Positions 51,501 to 62,081 of a DNA stretch of 64,000 bases are shown here, piece after piece. Location of the stretch: contig BDDC01000037.1 in assembly GCA_001662425.1 (NCBI GenBank), positions 55,192-119,191 on the forward strand, in the 5' to 3' direction. Source of the stretch: Chlamydomonas sphaeroides (Eukaryota; Chlorophyta; Chlorophyceae; Chlamydomonadales; Chlamydomonadaceae). The position numbers were made by a program, and so were the translations under genes. The notes beneath the pieces were generated by a model. It saw only the letters and a list, made by a program, of their open reading frames with translations, had not been told where the DNA came from and searched no databases. Positions within the stretch are counted from its first letter, which is position 1; every line of letters begins with the position of its first letter.

Positions 51501-54500
51501 CTACAGAAACCGGGACTCCGCGCTAGCCCAGGACCCCGACACCTCGGCCCCGGCGTCCGCCGGCAGCCCCCCGCACCCCGCCACCTCGAGCGCCAAGACC
51601 CGCTCCGGCAGCGGGCCGGGGTAGGCGCTGCCGCCCGGTTGCCCGGCGGCGACGGGGCCCGCGCCCACGGCAGGCAGGGCGCCGCCGCCCTGTAGCTCCG
51701 CACCGCGGTCCGTTGCCGCGCCAGCAGCTGCTGCTGCGCCGCTGCGCCCATCGCCAGGTGCGCTGCCGCCGTGTCGCGCAGAGTGGCCGGCGCCCAGCGA
51801 GAGCGCTGCCACGGCGGCAGCCTGCTGCCAGGCCTGCGCCGCCGTCGGCGGCAGCGGGGCGGACAGCACAGCGGGCGGTGGCGGCGCAGCGACCCTCGAA
51901 GCATCAGCAGCCTGCCGGCGACAGCGCAACGGGCAGACGAATGGTTGATTGGTTGAAAGATACGGTAGGTTGGTTTGCGCGGCAGCTACCGGGCCACCGC
52001 CACGGCCACCGGCCAGACCGCTCGGGGCTGCACAACCGCTCACCTTGCTGTCGCTGCCCTCCTCCTCGGGCGGCATGCAGAAGGACTTCCGCCTCGCCCC
52101 CTCGGGCTGCAGGTCGAAGTCTTCAAATACGTCGGGCCAGTCCTGGGGAGGAGGGGGGGAGCGAGGCGGGGTCGGTCCATGGGTCACACATCACACATGT
52201 GGCCAACGCCACGGGGTTGGGGTTGGTCCGGCATCGGGCGGCAAGACGAGGGCGTGGGGCGAGGGCCGCCGACCCACTGGGTCCCTGCTCCCTCGGGAAT
52301 GCGCGCGCCCTCACAGGCGACTGCGCGGAGCTTGCCGCCTGTGAGGTTGGTGGCGGATAGCCTCGGGCAGCTTCGCTCGGCAGGCGGCGCCGCGCAACCC
52401 GGGCGTGCGCGGCCCGGACCCTCCTGCAGTGCTGCCCAGCCCCTCGCCAGCAGCTACCGCGGCGCCCGGGCCAGCCGGCGCCGCGCCATGCCTCAGCCAC
52501 GCGCAGCCGCTCCTGCTGCAGGCCGTGCCCTGACAAGCGGCCGGCCCCTGCCCGTGAATGAGCCGGGCCCCCAGCGCCCCTCCGACCGCAGCCCAGCCCC
52601 CGACAGCTGTCCCTCCCTGCGCCCCACCTCCTGCAGTGCCTGCAGCGCCGCCTTGCTCAGCACCAGCACCTCGGCCCAGCGCCGTTGCGCCGCCTGCACG
52701 CTGGCGGCGCGCGGCGCCCCCAGCAGGCAGGAGGCCAGCCCAAACACCGAGCCCTCCTGCGCCAGAGGCAGGCGCGGAAGCGGGGGAGTCAGCGGGGGCC
52801 TTCGGAGGCCAGGGCCAGGCCTCGCTGCGGCGCAGCGCCTCGTGCGCGGCCTGCTTGCAGGTCAGCGTGCCAAGAACTGCCGCGGCGCCGGGCCGACCGT
52901 CAAGGCGGGAGGCGCGGCCGCCGCGCCGCTCCGCCAGCACCCAACCTCGCAACCCGCGAGCCTGCCACACCCTTCCCGCCCCACCGCGCCCGCTGCCGGC
53001 GTCCCTGCTGCCCAAGCCCGGCACACACGGACTGCCGCACCGGGATGCGGCCCAGGCGCTGCTGCCGCACGACCACCACGCCCCCCGCCGCGCCGCCCTC
53101 CTCAAGCTGCCGCCGCAGCCGCTCCGCCGGCGCCGGCGGCGCGCGCTCGAGCAGCCGCAGCAGCGGCCCGCCGTCGCCGGCGCCTGCGGCCGCCGGCAGC
53201 GGCTCGCGCCGGTGCATTGTAGCCATCGCCACAAATCGGCTGATGGTGGCCACCTGTCGGGCGCTGGCGCTGGCTCTGGCCTCCGCCGCGTCGGACTGGT
53301 TGCTGGTCCTGGCGTCGTCGCCTTCTCGGGGTTGTCCGGCCGAGGACGCCGTCACGTGGGTCGTCGTCGTCGGCGGCGGCGGCGCCGCCGCGCCGGGCGA
53401 GGACTCCTTGTCGCCGGCCGGCACGTCGGAGGCGGCGCGGGTGTGCGGCTTGTGCAGCTTGGACGACAGCGCGTGCAGCGCGCGCCGCAGGCCGCTGCGA
53501 GGCCGCGCGCCGCGGCCGCTGCGTGCAGTGCCCGCCGACGCGGCGCCCTGCGTGCTGCGGTGTGAGGTGCGGTCGTCGCGCTGCTCGTGCGGCAGCTCCC
53601 GCACCACCTGCAGGTGGCCGGCTGCGGGCAGGGCACGTGCGTTTGGCGGTGTGCGGTAGGCCGCCACGGGAGGGGATGTACCGTGGGAGTAACGAACGGG
53701 TACGCAGTCGCCAGGGGAGAGCGGCTGGCAGTGTGGCGCCGACGAGGGCGGCAATGCCCGCACGCCATGGCCGGCGGCGTGCGTCGGTTGTGGGCAGGCA
53801 GGCAGCAACGTGCAGCACCGGTGTGTTGTGTGTTGCCGCAGGAGCGGGAGGCAGGGCGGGCCGCGCACGTGCGGCGGAGCGGCTGTGAGCGGCTGTGAGC
53901 GGCTGTGAGCGGCTGTGAGCGGCGGTTGTGACAGGCCATAAGGCGGCTGGCAGGGGTTCGCCCGGCGCGACGCCTGTGCGCCGCCGCTGACTGGTGCGCA
54001 GAGGGGTGCCGCGCTGGTTGAGGGTCCTTGATGCAGAGGTGAACAGGTGAGTGGGTGTGGGGTTCACAGGCGCGGCGCGTGGAGCGTGGAGCGGGGAGCG
54101 GGGAGCGGGTGCAAGGAGCGGGCGCGCTAGAGTGCGGTTGCTGCGCGCGCGGGTGGGCGGGTGGGTGCTCACACTTGAGAAAGTAGACCTCGGTGCCGAT
54201 CTCGCCCTCCCGTACCACGTAGTCGCCCTTGCCGTACATCCGTACGCTCATCGCCAGCAGCAGCTCCGTGACAAACTGCGCCGGGGGGCAGCACGCGCCG
54301 CGCAGGGCGACCGAAGGGACGGGCCCGGCATCACAACCGAACGAACGCGCCCCAGCGCAGCACCAGGCCCCGGCCGCTGCCACCGCACCGTTCCGGCTCG
54401 GCCCGGCACCCTAGCGCCCGACGGTCCCCCACCGCCGCGCCGGCGCCGTGCGGCCCCAAACCCTGTGAACCGCTGCCCTGCCGTACCTGCGGCGGCCTGG

Positions 54501-57500
54501 TGGTCATGAACGGCACCTGCCGTACCACGTCCCCGAACAGGCTCATGACCACCTCGACCCGCAGCATGCGGGGCAGGCCTGCGGAGGGGGGGAAGAAGGG
54601 GGCCCAGGGTGGGTTTTGGACATGCGTGGCCGCGACCGCTGAAGAAGCATGCCAGGCGCTCGTCGCAGCCCCTGCCCCGCGAGCACGCATGTGCGGCCGC
54701 AGGCCCCTGACCCGCACCGGTCCGCAGGGCCCCAGGCCGCCGCGAACGCCCCCGTTGCCGGCCTGCCCTGCACCCCCTCCACTCCCTGTCCCCTGTCCCC
54801 CTGTCCCACTCCCCCCCCAGGGCTCACCCTGCACCACCTCCAGCTCGCGGTCGTTGAGCGTGACGCCGGCGATCGCGTTGGCGTCGCAGTAGTTGCGCAC
54901 CCGCTTGGCTGCGGCGGGCCGCAGGCGGCGCTTGCGCACAAACTGGAACACGTCCTGCGAGGCCTGCACCCGCTCGGCCTGGGGAGTGGGGGAGGGCAGG
55001 GATGGGGCGGAGGGCCGCGGCAGAGGCGAGGACGCAGAATGTGTGACGCAGGAAGAGGCGGCATCTGACGCAACATGCCATGGCGGGCGGTGGCGGGCGG
55101 GCCGTCGGGCACACCCAGCCGGGGTACCGGGGGCGAGGCGGCCGGGTGCCGGGCTGGGCGCAACGCCGCCATGCGCAGCACGGTGCGCACACGCCCAGGT
55201 CGTGATCGTCCCCTCCTACCCGCCCAGCAGCGGCCCGGCACGCAGCCACCTCGCCCTCGCGAGCGCTGCGGCGGCCCGGCCCGGCCCTGACCCCCTTCAG
55301 TCCCTGCGCATCTGCTAGGGCGGCCGCGATCACGCACCTCTGCTGCGCTGGAGGCTCCCCAGTAGGCGGCCACAGCGCCCATGAACCAGCCCACCATCAC
55401 GATGCCGGTGAGGGCCGTGATGATGGCCCAGATCTGGAGGTCGGAAGGGTAGGGGAGTGCAGGGATGCAGCGAGGGTGTGGGGAACAGGTGGGTGCAGGG
55501 TGGGATAGAGGGAGCAGCAGGGAGAGGGAAGGTAGGAGTGGGAGCAGCCGAGGGCCGCGAGGACGGGCCGTGGGCGAGGAGCGAAGCCGGCGCTGGACCG
55601 GCTGTTGCGAGGAGTCGCCGTTCGCCGCTTGCCTTGTCGGAGACGGACACAATGGCGACGTCTCCGTAGCCGACGGTCAGAAAGGTGTACATTGTAAAGT
55701 ACATCGCCACCATGTACCTGTCGTATGGTACGGCACGGGGGGGGTTACGGCGCGTTGATGGCGCATCCCGCCGGCAGTCCGCGCCACATCGGCCACACCC
55801 GCGGCTGCTGTCCCCTGCACCCAGCTGCGTCAAGTCAGCTCCCGCCTGCCCCTTTCCTGTTCCCTGGCCCTTGACGGTGAGCCCAAGCTACCGCACCGTG
55901 CTCCATCCTTCATGCCCGCCAGGTTCTCGGCCACAACCCAGCTGTCGCTGTTCAGCATGGTGTTGTTGGTGGCCACCACGCCTGGGGGAGGCAGCGGGTG
56001 AGGCGGAAGGGCGGGGGTTGCTCCTGGGTCGCTAGGTTGGGGCGGCAGGTCGTGGCGGCAGGTCGGGCCGGCAGCGGGAGGAGGGTGGCCGCGGGTGTCG
56101 CGGGTGGCCGCGAAGCCGGGGGGAGGGCCCGGGTTAAGGGATCGGGCGTTGGAGGGGGTCGTCACTGGATGGGGGCCGCGATACGTCGGTATGCAGGACG
56201 AGCAGTGTCGGGCGCTGTGGATGGGTTGCCTGATAGGGCCGTGGCCGCGAGGCAGGCCAGCAGTTGCGTCATGTAGTCGTACTGGTCTGGTGATTTATGC
56301 CGCGGCGTCCGGCAGGTGGGGAGGGACACGGCCCGGCGCGTCCGAGGCACGGGTGCTACGCGACGCGGTAGCGGCAGCGGCTCATTACCTATGAAGTAGA
56401 AGTAGCACGAGTAGTGGTGCATCGTGATGAACACGATTACCAGCAGCGACAGCAGCGGCAGCTGGCCTCGCCGCCGGAACACGCGCATCTGCGGGGGCCA
56501 GGTGCCGGGGCCGCAGAGCCGTAGGAAGAATCGCTTAGCAGGTCATGATTGTAGTCTCGTAATTTGGTACCGTTAGCGTGGTAAGCACGTGTCGAGTGAT
56601 AGCTTTCCCCGAGGTCATGCGTCCAGGGTACGACACAGCCGCGGCCGTGCGGTTTGCAGCGATGGCTGGGGCGCTCGAGCAAGTTCACGGGCCAAGGACA
56701 CGGCCAGTGCAGCGGCGACCGCGCTGCCGGCTAGATTGCAGCAAGGCCGCGGCGATGTGCGGGCTACCGCTGCTCGGCAGGTGAGGTGCCTGCCTCGACG
56801 CCACAAGCTGGATCCAGTTGTCATGAGAGGCCGCGGCTGGGTACCTGCCACGCTAGCCCACCTGCAGGTACAGCTGCACATTGCTGCTCTGCGGGCGGAG
56901 GCCCGGGGGCGCGACAGGGCCGAGGATGAGAGGCGGAGGCACCAGCGGGCGGGTTTGGGGGCAGCGGCGACCCATGGGGCAGCGCCTCAGCGCCGGGGCA
57001 CACGGCGTACCCACGCGTCCACACGTCGCACCCGCCCACCCCGTGCGCGCTGCCACCCCCGAGTACGACACATTCGTACTGCCGTACCGACAGCACGTGC
57101 GGCATGCGGAGCATCTTGGTCATGCGCAGCAGTCGGAAGTTCAGCGCCCTGACCGAAAAGTCGTTGGGGCCTGCGCAGCACGCGGGTTGGAGGTTGGCAG
57201 CAGGGCAGGCCGGCGTGCCGTCTTGGGCCGGTTGCCAGGCGAGGCGCAGCGGCAGGCAGCCGGCAGCGACGCCATGGACACGGCTGCGAACGCAGGGCAG
57301 GCGCTGACCACCCCAAGCCGCGCCGCCGCTGCGCCGCCACGGGGCCTTCCACTGCACCGGGGGCCGCACGGGGCGCTGCGACAACAGCCTGGGCCACGCT
57401 TCCGCCAGCCCCAATTGCCGTACGGTACGGCAGCGTGTGCCGGTCATAAGTCGCCACGTGGAGGATACCCTACAGGCCAAGCTCACGATCCGGCCTCCCG

Positions 57501-59966
57501 CCGCACCGTCGGCCGCGTTGATGAGGGTGAGGAAGGGCAGGCACGCCAGCAGGTCCATCCAGCCCCATCGCGACATGTACGACCTTGCGATGCCGCGCCA
57601 GCTGCTCTTGACGCGGTAGTCCTCGGTGATGATCGCCGTACGGAAGTACAGCAGGAAGTCGACCATGCACAGCACGTCTACGGCAAACTCGAAGTTGCCT
57701 GGGCAAGACAGCGGAGGCGGGCGCCGGGGAACGCGAGCTCAGGGCCGAGGGACGCGCCAGCACGGCGTACGTTTGTCTCGGCGCGTGCGACATCGCAGCG
57801 GCTACATGGCGCAGTGCCCAGAGGCCAGCCACGGCATACCATGGCTCGCGCGGCGTGCATCGCCGGGGGCCCCTGTCCCCCGAACGGCGGCCCCTGGCCC
57901 GCCTACAGTACGCTGAGCGCGGCGCCAGGCGCCGCCGCCGCGCCTCCCCGCCTAGCCGCCCATGCTTGGCAGCACCCCTTGCGCACCCAGCCTGCTGGCC
58001 CTGAAGCGCAGGTCCCATATGAACACCACGACCAACGGCAGCGCCCAGCAGATCCAGGTGTTGATCGGCAGCAGCAGCCAGTCCCACAGCAGCTGCGGGG
58101 GCGGAGGGCCGGAGAGGGCGGGGCCAGGGAGAAACGGACTTCGGTCGTCGGGCGAAGGGAGCAACGGAAGCGTCGGACGAGCGCGGTGCGGTCTAGCGGG
58201 CGGCAGCCGCCGCTCCCACAGCAGCTGCGGGGAGGTGGCAGGTCGGAGGCATGGGGCGGGAAGGGCGGCGGCGGGCGGGCGGCATGGCAGGGGCGCAGAG
58301 GCCGGCGGGCGCAGGCGGCGCCATACGCCAGCTGCGGGCGCAGCGCGGCGAAGGGATCCCCCCGGGTGGCCATCGCTCGAGGGCAGGACCAGTGATTGTT
58401 CAGCCACGTCACGGGCTCCCCAGACAGCTGGCAGTTGCGGCCCCACCTTCCCCCGCCCCACACACCAAGGTGTTACTGTATGTTCCTCATTCTGAACACA
58501 TGTGTGCCGCGTGGGGCGTTTTACCTGACTTCCCAACGAACACACAACACTCGGCCCCACACACGGCCCTGTGAAGTTGAACACACGATCCCGCCGCCAA
58601 CCGCACCTTGAACATGGAGTTGGGGTGCACGGGGCCCCACAGCGCCACCTGCGCCACGTTGGCCAGCGAAAGCGGCATGTCCAGCTGCACCGCCAGACCG
58701 CCGCCGGGCATGGCGCCGCCGGAGCCCTTGCGCGCCCCTGGCGCAGCACCCGGGCCGCCAGGCACGGCAGCGGCGCCGGAGCCGGCCCCGGCGGCGCGCA
58801 GGGCCTCGGCAAAGGAAGCCCCGTCCGGCGCGCCGCCGCCTGAGGCGGTCGGCTCGGCGCTGGTGTAGGCGGCGGCGGCGGTGGTCACGGAGGCGCCGGC
58901 GACGAGGGAGGCGTCGCGCTCCATTTGGGCCATCTCGCTGGCGGCTTCCTGCGGGGAGGGGGGTTGGCGAGGGCGCCGGGGGTCTCAGGGACACGGGAGG
59001 GAGCAGGGAGGAGCGCTGCTGGCCTTGGGCGCAGCACCGGGCTCGCCATGAGGGGTCTACAGGTGCATACAGGTGTGTGCTTGTGGGGCGGCGTGGGGCG
59101 TTTCCGGCGCCGGCCTGCGGCCGGCGCGTGCGCGGGGCGGCAGCGCCGCCGCTTGTGTGCGTGTGTGTGAGTGTGTGGTGACGGCACGGCGGGGCGCCGC
59201 ACCTCGAAGGACAGGTCGTCCGACATGTATTGCTCAAAGGAGAGCTTGAAGAAGGCCTGCAGCCGGACCATGAAGGGCGCCTGCTTGACCTGTACGGGCC
59301 AAGGAGGTTAAGGCAGCGTCAGAGATACTTGAGGCCGTGCCAGCGTAGCGGGGACGCCGGAGAAACGCGTGTTCCGTCGGCGCACGGCCGCCCAAACCAG
59401 AAGCAAGCTGACCGGCGACAGCGTGTAGGCCGTGCCGCAGTCCCAGCGCCCAGTGGTTATGACCACGTGGCGGCAATGTATGGGGGCCCTAGGGTGTCGG
59501 CCGGTAGGATGTCGGCCGGTAGAAACGCACCTGGCTGGATGTGGTGGGTAGCCAGCTGAGCACGAGCTCCAGCATCCAGTTGCGCTTGGGCTGCAGGGCG
59601 GCCGCGGCAGGAGCCGGCATGTGGGTCAGGTGGTGGCGAAGGGGGGCTGGCTGGCGGCGTGCGGTGCGTGACCCAGGGCGTGCGGTGTGTGATGGGAAGG
59701 GGTCGTGGATGCTGCATAGGGAGGATGGGGAGCGCACGCAGCAAGCAGGCGGGTCCCGCTTGGGGTCGGCGGGAGATGGCACGCACCGGCAGGGCGGACT
59801 GCCCGCGAGAGAGCGACGTCGACGGGTGGGACTTAAGCCCAAGCTCCTCGGAGCCTGCAGCGCGCTGCTTCATGCTGCTGCCTTCCACGCTCGTGGCTGT
59901 AAGGGCACCAGGCAAGACCCTGGCGTCCGGGGGTTGGACGAAGGGTGTTGGGCCGGGCGTGCCCAT
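51501..59966 (-). CDS. Voltage-gated K+ channel with cyclic-nucleotide-binding-type domain
   Basis: Six-TM channel subunit of the KCN/HCN/EAG/plant-Shaker type, about 1,019 residues. Exons: 59966-59787, 59590-59531, 59289-59203, 58948-58607, 58092-57987, 57698-57474, 57170-57070, 56888-56862, 56488-56389, 55981-55897, 55717-55633, 55433-55338, 54978-54828, 54578-54487, 54275-54173, 53621-53041, 52756-52628, 52142-52044, 51911-51501; all phases agree. S1 WICWALPLVVVFIWDL (residues ~232-250), S2 FAVDVLCMVDFLLYFR, S3 WMDLLACLPFLTLI, S4 FRLLRMTKMLR, S5 LPLLSLLVIVFITMHHYSCY. The filter TVGYGD (~452-457) predicts K+ selectivity. S6 ends GAVAAYWGA, then a C-linker and CNBD (~600-855). The CNBD is interrupted by a long low-complexity insertion, and its cassette reads FGLASCLLGAPRAAS, lacking the usual Glu. 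The intron at 55632 is GC-AG. ATG 59966 is preferred; an in-frame ATG at 59873 is an alternative. Confidence 0.94.
53881..53920 (+). repeat. (GGCTGTGAGC)4 minisatellite in K+ channel intron
   Basis: Four exact 10-base units in the intron that separates the two halves of the CNBD coding region. Confidence 0.95.
58083..58232. repeat. Duplicated splice-acceptor segment in K+ channel intron
   Basis: TCCCACAGCAGCTGCGGGG occurs at 58083-58101 and again at 58214-58232. On the coding strand it is the acceptor plus first codons (CCCCGCAG|CTGCTGTGGGA) of the S1 exon, so the intron contains a decoy copy of the exon start. Confidence 0.85.
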
Positions 59967-62081
59967 GGGCCCCGGTCAAGTGTTCCAGATGCGATAATGA
60001 GTTGCTTTTAGCGTGATGCAGCTCGCGGCTGCGATGCGGGCACGGCCACGCTGCGGTGGCCGAGCATGTCGAGTGAGCGACAGGTAATCAATCACTGTTG
60101 CGCCAGCTGCAAATGTTGTAATACATCACATCTGTCTAACGCACGCTAAGCAGAAGGATGACGAGCGACCGGCGTTGACTGTGTGCTCGGTTTCCAGCGG
60201 TCATCAAGAAGGAAGAAACAACAATGCATCAGCTTATACTACTTGCTATCTCAAGTGCGCGCTGCCAGCTGTCGCTGCACGTACGGCATGTTTCTTTGGC
60301 ACGCAACCCCCCCTCCCCCCTGGCTTTCACCTCCTGGCGTCAGGGCAGGGCTCCGCTAAGGGCGAGGTCGAGAGGCTCAGGAAGCAAGGCTCTCCTGATT
60401 AAGCTGATACCACGGCTAAAGTTTAAAGCCTTTGCAATCACGTCGAAAGCGCTCCGGAGGGGACCCCTGCCTAACGGATAAACGTTTCGTTGCGTTTTGC
60501 AACGTTAGGTCGTCCCTTATTGCCGCTGTTTCGTGCCTATACTTTACATTTAGTTTTCCGGTTTTACGATTTAGTTTTCCGTACACGGCGGCGGTATGGC
60601 GCTGCAGCCGGCATTGACCGCTACGCACCTTGAATGGGAGATGACCCGGCCGCGACACTCACGGCGGTGTCTGGAATTTTTAAGGCCTACATACATAGCT
60701 CGGCACCCTTCATGCACAGAGCGGACTGGAGAGCAACAAACATGTGCCGTCGCGGCGGCCCTGCTAGCCTGCTAGCCTGCCGCAGTGGGCGACCCCTGGG
60801 TCGCTGGGTACGAGCCCGGGGCCCGAGGATCCCTTGGCTGGGCAGGCTGGGTCTGCCATACCGCAGGCCTAACAAGGATTGGGCCCCAATACGATGTGTA
60901 CCAAGGCCTACGAAGCCTCAAAGCCATTGCCACCGCCTACCGCACGCCCCAGCAGACCGCCAGACGAGCGTCCCTCCCAGCATCGGTACTGCCCAGGAGG
61001 AGCCCTCCAGGTACCGCGCCTACCGCGCAATGAAGCACCAACAGATCATCATGATAATGGTTTACCCCTCAACGACCGACCGCCACGCTCTCCCCCTGTC
61101 GCAGGGGCCGTACGAGCAGCTATGTTGCCACAACCAGCAGTCGTCGCCGCTGTCGGCGTGTCGCCTCAGCGGCTCGAGCGCTTCACCCTTGCCATGTGGC
61201 CGTGCACGCAAGGAATGGACATCTCAACACGCAAATAGATAGGTTGCCGCCCGGGGTGCTCCAGGGTCGACATATGGATGCCAGAAACCCACGTACGGCC
61301 CCGCTTCGTCTCAGCGGGTTTCGAACACTACTGCGCGTGCTCTGAGACCGCGTATCTCAGCGGCCTCGCCTGCACACGGCTTAGGCCCTCGGCCGCGCAG
61401 GCACTGCACCCACTTTGGCTCGCAGTGGGAGGCTCGTGCCTTCAATACCACGAGTAAGGACAGCTCCAGGCAGATGGAAACCCCTCCACTCCAGTCAAAG
61501 CAACATGAATGTACGCATGCGGCACCTGATGCCGACCATTGCCATTGCTGGGAATGCATCATGGCCAGCGCCCCAACGAACCCGTTAACATCATGACTAG
61601 AACCTACCCGCGTGCTACCAGATCCGCGTGCCGACAGATCTAGCAGGCGGGGTCTGCATGTACAAGGGGCGAGCGCCACGGCTGCATAGCGTGTGCGCTT
61701 GCAGCTGCGGTCCGAGCACCAGCGGCAATGCACGCATCCTGCTTGCAGCCACCGCGCCATGCTCCAGCGCTGCCCCGCCTGCATACCACACGTCAACCAC
61801 CTTATGCTCCCAACTAACGTCAGGCATGCCTTTCTCCGCATTTACCACCATAGCCATGCTCTTGGGCATGGCAACAAGCATAAGTGCACGTGGTTCCATT
61901 GGTGTCACGGACACATCTCCGCGCCGGCTGCGGCGCACCTCGCCTCTCTCGCCGCGGCACGGAAGGATGCTTCGCACCGCCGCACACGGCCGCAAACGGC
62001 GCGCCGGGCCGCTGGGCCGCTGGGCCGCTGGGCCCGCCGGGCCTGCCCCCCCCACCGCCTCGTCACGCGCCGCTGTAGGCG
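59967..62081. other. Spacer between K+ channel and sulfotransferase genes
   Basis: Promoter side of the K+ channel on the left, 3' UTR of the sulfotransferase on the right. TTACA at 60544-60548 (TGTAA on minus) could end the sulfotransferase transcript, 1.5 kb from its stop. The stretch 60480-60600 is T-rich and lower in GC. The plus-strand frame 60634-61242 has no protein-like features. Confidence 0.5.
62006..62034 (+). repeat. (GGGCCGCT)3 minisatellite
   Basis: Three exact 8-base units followed by a partial one, just past the sulfotransferase stop. Confidence 0.9.

Noticed and set aside
60634..61242. Plus-strand 202-codon open frame
   Set aside because: No recognisable domain and irregular composition in a spacer; likely chance.
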